Assembly: GCA_038049695.1 (NCBI GenBank)
Contig: CP142461.1
Coordinates: forward strand, 35,533,001-35,597,000
Source of the DNA: Cinnamomum chago
Lineage: Eukaryota > Streptophyta > Magnoliopsida > Laurales > Lauraceae
Length of the DNA stretch: 64,000 nucleotides
Direction of reading: 5' to 3'
Part shown: positions 45,200 to 57,293 of the stretch, piece after piece
Numbering within the stretch: the first letter of the stretch is position 1
Layout: each line of letters starts with the position of its first letter
Notes under the pieces: generated by a model
Seen by the model: the letters and a program-made list of their open reading frames with translations, nothing else
Database searches by the model: none
What the model was told of the DNA's origin: nothing
Made by a program: the position numbers and the translations under genes

Positions 45200-45489
45200 C
45201 TTTAACCCGGTTGCACTTATCTTCCCAGCAAGTTGGTCGACTGCCACATTACTTGGAGCACAAACCAGAACCTGAACAGGATAAGCACATCGATGAAAAC
45301 AGAGTATATAAAAAATAGTGAATCAGCATTCATAAAAAAAAAAGAGATATGAGCACATTCATTTACCTGTCCTTGACCCTGTTTTGCCATGTGATATACA
45401 ATAGCAGCAGAAGTGACAGTCTTCCCTGTGCCAGGGGGTCCCTGTATTAAACTAATTGGCTTTTGAAGAACACTTTTCACAGCAAAAAC
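45200..45489 (-). pseudogene. UPF1: UPF1 RNA helicase fragment (two exons)
   Basis: Exon 45367-45489 (41 codons, [16 protein letters not shown] through [18 protein letters not shown]) holds helicase motif I (Walker A). Exon 45200-45271 (24 codons, [18 protein letters not shown]) holds motif Ia. Acceptors and GT donors are intact and both exons are in phase 0. UPF1 is the central helicase of nonsense-mediated mRNA decay. Only about 65 of more than 1200 residues are present, so it cannot work as a helicase, but the exons could splice into a chimeric transcript with the RPS3A and BRCA2 pieces upstream. Confidence 0.9.
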
Positions 45490-46039
45490 CTGTCCAAATA
45501 AATAAGATGTGAGGATCCTCATATCATCATTTATAATGGTAGCATCTCAGACACATTCAATAAGCACTATAAATCATGTAAGTGAAGTGTTGAGCTACTG
45601 GCAATCAAACAATGACAAGAAAGTATGTGTGTGTACCAGGTGACAAGAAAGTATGTGTGTGTACCGGGAGCTTAATCCATTTTTTTGTTTTTGGTTTTGT
45701 TTTTTTTTTAATGGAAAACATTCAATATAATGAGAGAGATAAATGAAAAGAACACATAATAAAACATGATTCCAAGAGGAGAAACAAAAGATACAATGTC
45801 TGTGGTTCCAAAAGATTCCAAGTGGTGAAAGCACAGGTTTCAAATTCTCATTAAGGCACCAGAAAATTGTAAGACTCAATATAGAATTGCTTTGGAAAAG
45901 AAATAAATTAGGGATAATATTCAAATTGTAAATCATATGATAATAAAAAAAAAAGATGAGAAATATAGTATTTGAAATGTCTGTGGTTGAAGCAAGAAGG
46001 CACCCTATGAGTGTAGCAATAACTACAGTAAATGGTCAC

Positions 46040-46467
46040 CTGTCTTATCTGGTTGGATTGTGCATAACAGGTCCTCTTCACCTGGTTAGGTCACCGCTTG
46101 GTGAAACCAATGCAGAACATTCTCAGACCATAGTTATCTGTAGTCCTCACGTCTACATGTGCCTCAATCAATGTCTGCCACTTACGAACCAGTGACCACA
46201 ACTTGTCTGTGGTGAAATCCATTCCCTAATTATTGAAAATAGGTCAGTTTTTTTTATAGCTAATTTCAGTGTAATTTCATTAGGAACAAACAATAAGAAA
46301 TCATGGAGATTATAGAATCTTATCGTCACCCAAAAGTTAGCGAGGACATTCCTCCCTTGGACATCTTCTGCCCTCAGTCGGATCTTCCTGTAGGACTAAT
46401 CCTCATCATTCTGGAGGTCAGCTAAGGAACACTCAAACACTCTGTGCTTAAGGCCCTCAGAAGCAAT
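46040..46467 (-). pseudogene. RPS3A: Ribosomal protein eS1 (RPS3A) fragment (two exons)
   Basis: Exon 46330-46467 reads IASEGLKHRVFECSLADLQN and later RKIRLRAEDVQGRNVLANFW, with a TAG replacing the Gln after NDED. Exon 46040-46225 reads [20 protein letters not shown] and on to CYAQSNQIRQ, with a TGA replacing Arg in TKRRPN. Both stops look like C-to-T changes. The intron between them is retained with usable splice sites, so the piece came from genomic DNA and not from a reverse-transcribed mRNA. N-terminal and C-terminal exons are absent. Confidence 0.9.
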
Positions 46468-48405
46468 CTGTAATGGGGGGAACAATTAGAGGTTATGCTT
46501 ATCAGCCCAAACAAAATCCAAGTAATTTATAGATGAGAATGCATCAAAAAGGGAGAATGCATCAAAAAGGGAGAAAGAGAAAGTGGACATGTCTTCGCAG
46601 CACTATTGCAAACACTAAATGCTTCAGCAAGTTAAAAGTCAAGGAGAATGCAATCAGGTTCAAGACAAGAAAATGCCAACCATGATAGTAAATAAGAAGG
46701 CAATGATATGAAAGTTCTTTATATGTTCGTGCATTAAAAGAATTTGTGGACACATGAGAAATGTATTAGGCGAACAAGGCCAAAAGGACTTATTCCCCTC
46801 AGTAGCTACATTGCTTCTTCATAGCCGAATCTTTATAAAGAGGCAAAAATAAAAGGCTTAGAGAAAGACGAGAAAAGGCTTCATGACATTAGTTTCATGA
46901 AAGTACCCCAATAGATGCTGAGTGTTACACCCTAAATCGCAATGGCCACTGAAAATGTTGCTAACCTAGATATTGGTTGCTCAAAATCGCACATGCTTAT
47001 ATGCATTCTGCATTTTCTAATTGGATATATGCATTTTGCTTTTCCTAATTGGAAGATTACAACCGGACCACCTGAATCCATGAATAACACTATATGACAG
47101 TATCTCAACATTACAACTGCTTAAAGAATTTCCACAATTCCACGAAATAAAACTGAATATCATCAAGAACAAGACATTTCAGTGATGCAAAAAAAAAAAA
47201 AAAAAAAAACATTTTAAGTTTGCATTGCTTTAGAACAACAATCTCGATGGCACCAACATTCATCCATAAATATAAATTCATTCCAAATCATGAATAAATG
47301 AAGACATCAATTCAAATCGCCATCACTGTGAAACAAACTCCCAGATCAAATCTGACATTGCAGCCAAGGCAAGTGATAACCAATGGAACCTCATAAGTTG
47401 AACCTCAAACGAAAATTATCCCCAACCCAGAGTTTGCGTCAAGAACAAGCTGAAAAGCATCACAATACATCTTAAGTTCCTAACTCTAAACAAAATCATC
47501 AGAATTTCAGCAGTAGCGTATGTAAGGAGATGTTTGGTTGTACAAAATATTGAAACTATACTGTCAATTACCAAAACAATGAGAAGCCAACTAGATTCTA
47601 AATCAACTGGCATTTCCACAATTCTGAAATGAAAAAAAAAACCTCTAAAAAACCCACAAACAAAACAAAAGAATGCACCCAAGTTTACTGACACTTATCC
47701 TTCTCAAATGTTACCAATGCCAACTCCAATGAGTCATGCAATCGTCCTCTTGCAATAAAGAAATCCCTCCTAAAAAGGTGAGACTCGTACTGAAAAAAGC
47801 TGTGCAAGTCCAAGCCTTAAGCAAATTACTTTCTCTGGCTATCTGAAGGATACAGAAGAATATCTGAAGGATTCTCTGGCAACACAGACCACCTTTGTAG
47901 CAGGCCACATGACAAAACTGCAAAATCCCGACCATCCAACTTTGGCCACTAAATAGATGGACATAAAATAGGGGAAAAAAAAAGGAAAGATAACAGAGGC
48001 CCATTCCACCTGTCCACAGACCAGAAAGCTAAGATTGTGCCATGACCCATTACCACATTTCTTGAGGTTATTCACAATTGAGACCACAGGATAAACAATA
48101 CAGAATACCCAATTAAGGCTCCCCATTAATTGGAGAAGCCAATGAACCTTGAGCATGATGAGAATTAAAAAAAAAAAATCAAGTTTTTATTTGACTTCAT
48201 GGAAAATCATTCCCAAATTTCCAATTACTCAAAATTTGATCTTCTAACCAATAAATGTGTGTTTCCTGAACCACTTAGAATTTCCAATTCCCAAACGATG
48301 AAGGCAGATCATGACTTTATCAAAATCTCTATTGCTGATCATCCGATCACTCGCCAAAACAAAAGAAAATTAGGAATAAACAAACAAGGTTGTTTTGATT
48401 GTCAC

Positions 48406-49157
48406 CTCTATCTGAAATCTCTCCTCCAAGAACAGACGATGCCTTCATCATCGAATCCTCTTTCACCGCAACAGCTTTCCCTGATCCAGTCCGAAACATC
48501 GGCACAACACCAACACCGTCACTTTCATCTCCAAAAATAGCCAGCGCCTTCCTAATTGAAGACTCCTTCACTGCAACAGACTTCCCCGATGCTGTTCGAA
48601 ACATTGATGCGCCATCATCACTTCCACCTCCAATAACAGGCGCCGCCTTCCCAACCAAAGATCCCTCCACTGCACTAGCTTTCACAGCTCCAACATTTCC
48701 ATCTCCAATTACATCCAAAGCATGTCTAACTAAAGAATCTTTCACCGCAATGGATTTCCCCAATCCGGTTGGAAACATCGGCGCAATCTCATCATCCCTG
48801 TCTCCAATAACAGACAAGGCCTTTTGGATTGAAGAGTGCTTCACCATAACGGATTTACCCGATCCGGTATGGAACATTGGAGCGCTGTCCCCGGTGCCGC
48901 TTTCATTGCGGATCCTTGAATGCCTTGCAAGAACGTTGATCTGAGCTTCGATTACACAGAGATTGAGAGAGAAAGAGGGGTGGAATAGAAAGATTACCTT
49001 GAAGGAGGAGATCGGACATTGAAGGGAGATTAGATTTAGGGTTTCGTTGGGGGATTAGGGTTTGGTTGCATTTCTCATCATCTCGATCGCAAACGCTCCA
49101 GCGAAACTGTTTATCGGAATCGGGTAGTATTCGCCATGTCGGATAAGTTGGATTCAT
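48406..49157 (-). pseudogene. BRCA2: BRCA2 5' fragment with four BRC repeats
   Basis: Exon 1 (48998-49157, from an ATG giving MNPTYPTWRILPDSDKQFRW) ends LPSMSDLLLQ, as in plant BRCA2. Exon 2 (48406-48945, acceptor at 48946-48947) is open and contains four BRC-type motifs: MFHTGSGKS, MFPTGLGKS, MFRTASGKS and MFRTGSGKA, each followed by a KALxxIG-like helix. BRC repeats bind RAD51 during homologous recombination. The usual MSTW start is altered to YPTW, though an in-frame upstream ATG remains. The 3' DNA-binding domain exons are missing. With no stop in either exon, a RAD51-binding peptide could in principle be made. Confidence 0.88.
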
Positions 49158-50158
49158 CTCTCTTTGTATGTGGTTTGATTTGTTGCGTTTTAGGGTTTTG
49201 TTGGAGAGAGGAGAGGGGGAATGGTGCATGCGCTGTGTGTGCGGAGTGCAGAAAGAGGGAGCGGTGTACCTGGTGCAGGGGCGGCTCGAGGAGGCGGAAG
49301 AAGGTGCTGCGTGTGGGCCGGGGCTGCTGCTGCTTGTGTTTGGCGGAGGAAGATAATGGAGCAGAGGGTGGCGGCCGGGTTTGGTGAGGAGAGAAGAGAG
49401 AAGAGAGAAGGGGGTTGGATGGCTGCGATGGAGATGGAGATGGAGATGGGAGGCTGGCTGATGATGCGCAGGGCTGAAGGTGATCGCCTGGGTTGTGTGA
49501 ATGGAGATGATGCAGGGGAGGATTGGAGGGATGGGCTGCTGAGGTGCGTGAGGATTGGAGGGATGGGGGGGGGGGTGCAGAGATGATGTGCACCTGGCGA
49601 TCGTCTATTGTGTCACTTTTGTTTAGTGGGGAAAACCATCCTCAATATTTAGTTTGGATTATTTTAAAAACTTGCTCCGCTAGTGTCACTTTAATAATAA
49701 AATGAGACATAGATTTGTTTTGTGTGTTGCGTTATAGAAAAGTGACACAACAAACCTCCTCCTCATTTACTCCTCTAAAGTGACACATCAGACCATACTG
49801 TGTCACTTTATTGTAAAAGCAACACAAAAGCTCATTTTAAAAGCGAGACTAAAAGTCCTTTTTTTTGTAGTGTGAGCAGGCTAATTTTATAAAATCGGAC
49901 AAGTTCATGTCCCCCTTTCATTCCATTTTTATCAAACTCATACAGGTTCATTAAAAAAGTACACATATCAAACATTTCATATAAATTGTAACAAAATCAT
50001 GCAAGTTCAAACGATACACCAACATTCATAAAAAAGTATACCCGTCCAACATTCAGTTTAAGAAAAGGCCCATCCAAAGTTCATCAAAAGAAAACTACAC
50101 ATATAAACCAGTTCATATAAATCCTAACAAAAAGACTCATTCAATAGACAAGTTTTCA

Positions 50159-51991
50159 TCACGGCTGCGCACGTCGCCGATATGTCACCGGCAAGCCATC
50201 CAGGATCTCGAGGGTGGTTTACAATGCCCAGTAATAGTTTGTAGCAGGCCGCTCCGTTCGAGAAATCGTGGCATGAAGATGATCCTTTGCTTTAAGCATC
50301 TATAAGAAACAATAAAATGTGTTAATACTTAAGATAGTTTGGAAAAAATGGATGCATAATGTTTAGAAAAAGTTCAAACCCTCACCGTTCTTGGAGTCGG
50401 GTCATCTCTACCCTCATTAGGGTGATAGTGGGAATGACGATCGGGGTTTTGTACTCAGGGTGTGAAATCCTAAAAAACCACTGGAGGTAGTCGAATAAAC
50501 ACTCCCATGCATATTGTGCTAGATGGTTGCGTTGCGCTACAGATAATAAATGATCCTCCCAAGTAACCCAGTACTGATCTAGAAATCTGTAGGAGACCTT
50601 GTATGTTCCAGCTGTAGATCCCAGAGATGCACGAATGGGGCGAGCGGTGCGGGTGGAATGGTTTGTACATAGCCAAACTATCGGAGAATCCTGTGTGGGT
50701 GGTCGGGTTCAATGACATCTAGTGATCTCAAGCAACCACAGAAGAAAGATATCTGATGGAATGGATGCTGAGCCCTGACACCAGTGTACGGATCCCAAGC
50801 TACATGTGTCAAGTAAATGAAACAACTCATTAATATAATAAAAAGTATTACGTCGCAAAAATGTAAAATATATATCAAGGACTCCTCTATTGGGTGCCCA
50901 CCTCACTCGGATGTAGGTCGTCCAACCTCTCACGCAACAGCTGCATGTTCTTCATCGCAATCCCGAAATCCTGACCAGGATTCCAGTGACTCGCTATTGG
51001 CATTCCAGCAGTATATCCCCACTACCCCACCACGCGCCACTCTCAACTTAGCTGACGCAGATGCCCCATCCACACCTAGTCCACGCTCAAGTAAATCTAC
51101 TTGATCAGTAAAGCCCATACTTGTCTATGCGTGGATAGGAAAACCTGTTACTGGGATGTCGAGGAGAGTACCCACATCATCTAAGCTGATCGTCATCTCA
51201 CTAAATAACATTTGGAAGGTATTTGTCTAAGGCTACGATCTCTTTACAAAGCTCGATACCAAAGGGCAGGAGATATGTCGATATGAGAAACGCTTCTAGT
51301 CTTCCAATCCAGACTCTTCTATAATAGCACGAAACCGAAGAACATGAAGATCAGCCCCATCACCGGGCAGAGGAATGTACCAATCCTTCAACTGATGCCA
51401 ATGATTGATACATTTGAGCGGGTCACGTTCCTGCACATTATAAGTATAAATCCTCATTAATATTTGTTATTATAGACTTCAACACATCTTATTTGAAAAA
51501 AAAATTTATCACTACAATTTAGGAAAAAAAGAATAAATAATTATAATTTACTCCAAAAATGATGAGATCAAGATAGCTAGAAGGTTGATCAAAGGAAACT
51601 GTAAAACTTTATAAGGAGACTCATCATAAAAAGAACTTTTTTTAACAAGCTCTAGTCATTTTCAAAGGCCATTAAAAAACATATTTTAGCACATTAGTGT
51701 CCATACTGATAGTACAAACCAGGAAGAAGGGAGGCAAGTGAGAACAAGGAGCAAATTTGTGGAGAAAAAAAGGGAATAGAGAGAAGCAACAGATCTAGTG
51801 ATTTTTGTAAAACATGAAATGAAAAGAAAATAAAGAGAAGAGTGAAGAGAACGACATGAAAGAGATGATTTTGGAGTGGAAGGAAAAGAGAGGATCTTGT
51901 GTTTGGATCTTCCAAGGGATTTTAGTAGGAAAAGCTCTTTTCTTCCAACTATAAAAGAGAGAGGTGTTATACCTGATGCTGCCTCCACCAT
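50159..51991 (-). pseudogene. Plant-mobile-domain (PMD/MAIN-like) transposon gene, degraded
   Basis: Exon 50386-51430 reads WYIPLPGDGADLHVLRFRAI, then after stops FSYRHISCPLVSSFV, EMTISLDDVGTLLDIPV and RILRRFGYVQTIPPAP, the PMD pattern found in transposons and in 'protein phosphatase 7 long form' homologues. A final exon 50159-50299 reads LEILDGLPVTYRRRAQP before TGA. A 19 nt first coding exon (51973-51991, MVEAAS) has a donor, but its phase does not lead cleanly into the PMD exon. TGG-to-TAG and CAG-to-TAG changes break it. It converges on the OTU fragment across the CACTA insertion. Confidence 0.8.
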
Positions 51992-52186
51992 TGTGTCGTC
52001 TGCTACTATTATTTTCTCGTCCTTCCTCTAATTCACTCTATTTCTTCTTCCACTACCTCTACTCCTCTCGACAAAAATAGGGCAGACCGTCTGCTGTCTT
52101 ACCTTTTAAGGAGAACTTCAAATTAGTCCTGATTTAACGAATGTAAATAAACAAAATCCTATCATTTTATATTTTCTTTACTTTTA

Positions 52187-53346
52187 TTTTTTAAAGGGAT
52201 TTTTACCAAAAGCATCCACAAATATCCCTAAACCTCCAAAAGCATCCTCAAATACATATAATGCCCAAAAGCATCTTATACAACATACTTTATTTTTTCT
52301 AGATGAAATTGCCCTTCACTTTGTCTCTCGTGAGCATGAGAAATGCCCTCTGGTGGTGGGTGCTTAATGTGTAGGAACTTAAGAGGCTACATTTTGATTG
52401 AAGCTTCACTATTTCCTTCATTAGTAGAAATCATCCAAATTTATACAAGAGAATAAGGAACCTTATTCAAAATTCAAAATAAACTCTATTTAAAATTTAA
52501 CTGAAACCTAACATCTCCAACAAACTCTTACAAATGTAACATATCTACCATGGTCTCGCAATCTCATGGTCCTTCGTGAAACGGATCATGCGATTGTTAA
52601 CATAAAAACTCAGAATTTTGTGTCTATATATGTATCCAACATCATTCGAGAGGTCATGTATGAATTGAACATTAACATGATTGCGTCGTGATGTCGAGAA
52701 ATAACTTGCAATGTCGAGAAGAGACTTAACAATTTAATAGTTAAAGTTAACAAAACTATGATACATGGAGGTGCATTTAGATTGACTAACAATTCTGAAT
52801 CTGAAGGAATGATTATTGCAAATGTATGAGTTCAGCCATTTTATTATGAGTTTCTTTAATAATGAATGCAGTCACTGTGAGCACTCTCTTCCTACAATTT
52901 GTTGAGATTTTGCTTTAAATTAAAAGTCTATTTTTCTTATTTTTACAAAAAAAAAAAAACACCAAAACTTGTGCTCTGCTCCATTCCATATTCGTATCCC
53001 TACTTTAACTACAGTCATGGAGATGATTTCCTTCAAAGTTGAGGATGTTTTTTCCTCAACGTTTATTACTTTAGAATATGGGTTTAAGATAAATGTTAAC
53101 TACTTATAACGTCTTGAGTAAACTAACAAGTTTGAGAATTGAAATAAAAATGACAATTCTCGAAATACTTTAATGTAAGGATGCCGTTGAGTTTCGATGT
53201 CGCGAGGATGGGGCTAAAGGTCAATTTGGTATGAAAAAAACCAAAGTATACTCTATAAGAGGCTTTTGGGCATTACATGTTTTTTATGATTATTTTAGAG
53301 GTATAGGGTATTTGTGGATGCTTTTGGTAAAAACTCCTTTTTTTTA
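52187..53346. mobile_element. Mutator-like MITE, 1.14 kb
   Basis: Element 52196-53337 starts gggatttttaccaaaagc and ends gcttttggtaaaaactcc. The inverted termini run about 90 bp, including atccacaaatatccct / agggtatttgtggat and aatgcccaaaagc. The flanks ttttttaaa and tttttttaa suggest a 9 bp TSD, somewhat uncertain in T-rich DNA. No transposase frame is inside. Confidence 0.75.
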
Positions 53347-54443
53347 ACTTAGATTAGAAATGTCCACGCAGACGTTTTTCTATGACGAGGACAGGTTGAC
53401 TGCTAAATGATCAAGAGATGAGATAGCAACTAATTTAATAACAGATATTTTACAGCTTTTCTTACAAAAAGGGACATAGGAAACCAAAATATGTTAATGA
53501 AGATTGTTACAATACAACAACTAGATCTAAAACCCTAGTAACGAAGAAAACAGAAAAATGTAAGAAGGAAAAACCTAATCACATTCATTAATCTCACTAA
53601 AATCATGATCAGCACAACATACGCTGACCAATCTCACTTACACTGCAACAACAAGATCTAAAACCCTAGAAACAAAGAAAATGCAAAAAAACAACTGAGC
53701 TAAACTTCCAAAAAACCCCCCCAGTCGCAAATGTATAAAGCAAAAATCAAAGACTCAGTTCGGATTAAGCAACCAAAACTCAATAAAACACAAACAAACT
53801 GAGGAAAACCGGAATCCAAGCCCGAAAAACTAACTGAAAAACGGGAACAAAACAAATAAAGAAGAAGAAGAAAACATCACTAGATGGAATACATAAACAA
53901 AATGAAGAAGATCAAACCACAAAACCTTCAAAAACTCAACAGATCTAAGCAGAAACGAAAGGAATGGTGATAGATTGAGAAAGAGAGAAGAAACAAGGAA
54001 ATGGTAAAACCGCACTTCTGTACCTGATGTCTCACCAGCTACGAACGAGGAGCAGATCCCTAAATGTTAGGGTTTTCGTCTTCTTGTCTTTCTTCTTCTA
54101 TTTCCTTCTGGAAGAGAAGGGAAGGTGCTGCAGAGAGATGAGGAAGAGATGAGGAAGAGTTCGGCGTCGAGCGATGCGTGAGCAGGGAGAGAGCAGAGAG
54201 CGAAACAGATCTTCTGTTTCGGCGTCGCCGAGACTTGAGCGTGAGCAGAAGAGAGAGCGTGAGCAGAAGAGAGAGCGCAGGAGAGAGCGAGAGAGGCAAC
54301 GATGAGCGAGAGCAGGAGAGAGGGAACGATGAGTGAGGGAACGATTAAAACAACTAGCGATTTTAAGTGATGTCGTCTTCTACCGTCTCATTTAAGTGAC
54401 CGCCAGTGTTACTTCGACGCTAAATATACTTTTTCTTGTAGTG
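53347..54443 (-). other. Orphan CACTA end with 5' leader-like sequence
   Basis: The plus strand ends ctttttcttgtagtg at 54443, that is CACTACAAGAAAAAG inward on the minus strand, followed by subterminal cacttaaa words (54365-54415). Just inside is a GC-richer leader with a donor (gacatcag before gtacag, near 54022) and a short minus-strand frame (54060-54299) rich in Ser/Leu/Arg. No matching left terminus was found in the window. It may be the 5' end of the element that encoded the PMD gene. Confidence 0.5.
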
Positions 54444-54464
54444 TAAGAACTTTATACATTCAGT

Positions 54465-54727
54465 TTGATTGGTAATTTATATTAAGAATGATAAATTTGA
54501 ACCAAAAGATTCACTCTTGATTTGCAATTTATTTTAAGAATGATTAATCTTAACCATAAGACTCACTTTTGATTTGTATCATACTTTAAGAATGATGAAT
54601 CTGAACCATAAGATTCAGTTTTGATTTGTAGTTTATTTTAAGAATGGGATGAATCTAAACCACAAGATTCGGTATGATTTGCACTTTATTTTTTAGAATG
54701 ATAAATCTGAGCTATAAGATTCATTCC
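54465..54727 (+). repeat. About 52 bp tandem repeat, 4-5 units
   Basis: Units share tttgatttg, attttaagaatga, aatctgaaccataagattca with moderate divergence. Confidence 0.75.
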
Positions 54728-54965
54728 TAACTTATCTTAGGAATGGAAGAAAATATGTCTAAGGGGGTGTTGGGGTTCAAGAAGAATAAAATATATGTAC
54801 ATTGAAATATTGACAAGACTTTCTATTTGCCTGATTCATTTGTCCCTTTTCTTTTTTTTTTCAAACTTACTTTATTTGAAAGATATTTTATCTTCCTTCA
54901 ATTTAAACCTATTTCCTTTTACCAAAAATTAGTAGCAACCCATTTACTTCTCATCCAGAAACCTC

Positions 54966-54983
54966 TTTTGACACCTATGTATG

Positions 54984-55024
<41 letters not shown>
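54966..55024. repeat. (TA)n microsatellite
   Basis: A near-perfect TA dinucleotide run, starting tatgtatatatatac and continuing to tatatgtag. Confidence 0.95.
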
Positions 55025-55027
<3 letters not shown>

Positions 55028-55373
55028 GGGGCCAGCTTTCCTAAGCTCAAGCTTAGGATAAGGTAAGGTCAAGTGTATGGTGGGGTCCACCTGGGGACCC
55101 ACATGGAGATGGGGGTGGGGGGTTTTTAAGGACTCCCTGGGATCTTCCTCTCCACAAAAAATCAGCCCCAAATGCGATTTCTATCATCTCCATATGGGCC
55201 TAAAAGTTTAACGGTCAACGATCCATTTGGATTGATACATAGTCGATCCAACAGTCCAGTAAATTCGGATCTGACCGAAAGTTGGTGGACATGTGCAATT
55301 TAGGGAAGTCATGTGCTTAGTCCATTTGGATGGACCAAAGGTGGGCACCATAAGCATACGCTTACGAAATTTT
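55025..55373. repeat. Dispersed non-coding repeat cut by an LTR
   Basis: The phrasing (tggggtccacctgggg, atccatttggattg, gatccaacagtcc, ggtgggcacca) matches the repeat class at 5490-5855. It ends abruptly at the LTR border 55374. Confidence 0.4.
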
Positions 55374-57293
55374 TGAAAGTTCGGGGATCCGAACCCTAGA
55401 GGGGGTGGGGGGTGAATAGGGTGAGCTTCAATTATAACCAATTATAATTGATTTTAACTTCTTTAAATTAAACTAGTCACAAGTGATGATTATCAAACAA
55501 AATGCGGAAGCTTAATAAAAACAATCACCACAAAGCAAGCACCATCACACAAGGATTTATAGTGGTTCGGCCTCAATGCCTACATCCACTACCGGCTTGT
55601 GATCCAACACTCCACCGGATTTCTACTATTTATGCTTTTTAATAGGCTAAGCAATAACCTTTACAATGATGTTTTCAAGGCTTAACATCAACCTATACAT
55701 TATGCTTTTCTTAGGCTAAGCAATAACCTCTTCAACCAAAGGTTGGTTATCTCTCTAATTAGTGTCTAAAATACACTTGATGGAGATACAATTTATAGCT
55801 CATTATAATGCCTCTTAATTAGGCGAATATGAAAGTGAAAATCTAATTCATACACACACTATGAATGCAAAGATGAATGCTCAATGTGTATGCATGATGT
55901 CCTCAATCATTTTTAAAATGAAAGCTCATAAATGTATGCCTAAGGCTTTTGAAAGTTTTAGCTCATAAAAACATTTATGATTGAAGAAAGAATGCAAGTC
56001 ACATGTTAAAAATAACTTGTACAAGATATACATTTGTATCCTAAACAAGTTGTGAAATTCTAAGTACAAAACATGTGATGCATAGGGATGTCAATCAAAT
56101 CAACATTGTAGCTCATAAAACATAAAAATAGATTTGATTGAAAATAGGGGACAAATCATATGTAATTATAATTTCAACTTGAAAAATGATATACCTATCA
56201 AAGCTAAACAAGTCGTAAAACTTTTAAACCAAAGATACATATTATTTGTAAAGTTGTTGAATCCAAAACATAAGATAGAATTGAAAGAGATTTTCTTATG
56301 ATGAAAAACAACAACCATAGATTCAACCAAGTATAGGAATTATGTTACATATAATTTCAAAGATTCTTTCATTAACATGATCTACTTAGATTTACCAATT
56401 AAAGTACTACTTGGATTGAATCAATGGTGATGCATCCAAAACAATAAATCAATTCAAAACATAAACATGTTAAGGACACAACAAAACATAGTTTATCATG
56501 CTAGAAAACATTTACCAATAATAAAGCAATGCATGACAACATATGGTTAAGGAAAGTAAAGCTTACTTAGAGATTTAACTTCATTAATTAATCCAAACTT
56601 TAGCTTTCCTAATGACCCCCTTCATCCCTTAGTTCATTTCCCTTTGATTGGCCTCAAAACCTCTCAAGGAGGGCCTCTTGATCCTCAAATTTTTCAAAGG
56701 AATGAACCACTATTTATAGCAAAAAACAGCCCAACGGCTAGTCCCCGGTCGACCCCATGAGCCCCGGGTCGACCTAGCCTTCACAACGGTCATAAAACTG
56801 ACCGTTTGCAGGAGCCACAATGGCTCTATCCCGGTCGAACCCAGTGGGCTCGGTCGAGCGGGTCCCCTGTTGGGCCGGTCGACCGAGCCCACTGCGGGTC
56901 GACCTGGCCTGAGACAAAAATTCCCTATAATTTGCATATTTTGCATATTTCAAAGTATATTCATGTGGGAACTCTTGGGCCATTAAATCAAGCTTGGAAA
57001 CATGTTTTAAATCAAACTAAGTGGTTTAAAAACATGAAACATAAAAAGCCTAAAAAGATTTGAAAGATTTAAAACTCATAGGCTTGCTTGATTTCTAAAA
57101 CTTCTTTTCAAATTAAAATGCATCCAAGTTTAAAAACAAAACATGCATAAATCAATACTTTTACAAGTCTTAAAAACAATGCATGTATAAATCAAGATTT
57201 CAAGTTTTTCTAAATCAATGCATATGTGTGTAAATCAAATGATGCTTGAATGATAATGCATCCATCAAATTGCAATCTACAAAATCCCTAACA
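55374..57293 (-). mobile_element. Copia-derived LTR, minus orientation (1920 bp)
   Basis: A complete LTR from tgaaagttcgggg to ccctaaca. It has the same block order as 25111-26755: G tract (55399-55411), gtggttcggcc block (55564), three minisatellite units (55636-55740), the region shared with 33269-34571, and a palindrome array. The 5 bp beyond its 5' end (atctt) match the beginning of this family's polypurine tract (atctcc), so it was the 3' LTR of an element whose interior was displaced by the insertion at 57299. Confidence 0.85.
56744..56905. repeat. TCGA-palindrome array (GGTCGACC type)
   Basis: Six copies or variants (GGTCGACC, GGTCGAAC, GGTCGAGC) occur, with neighbour spacings of 20, 19, 25 and 20 bp. 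aacggtcataaaactgaccgtt lies between the first pair and the rest, as at 20740. Confidence 0.8.

Larger units (their letters stand above)
42252..49875. mobile_element. CACTA transposon, 7.6 kb, carrying host gene fragments; TSD TGA
   Basis: It starts CACTACAAAAAAAATG at 42255 and ends with the complement (TTTTTTTTGTAGTG) at 49872, with tga at 42252-42254 and 49873-49875. Subterminal zones (42260-42605 and 49600-49870) are packed with AAAGTGACAC / AAAAGCGTC variants in both orientations, typical of transposase binding. No TNP2-type transposase was recognised. The minus strand instead carries exon fragments of BRCA2, RPS3A and UPF1 with their introns. It looks like a non-autonomous gene-capturing element. 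Confidence 0.9.

Noticed and set aside
49111..49593. Ser/Pro-rich frame overlapping the BRCA2 leader
   Set aside because: Frame differs from the BRCA2 exon frame and looks like 5' leader sequence read by chance.
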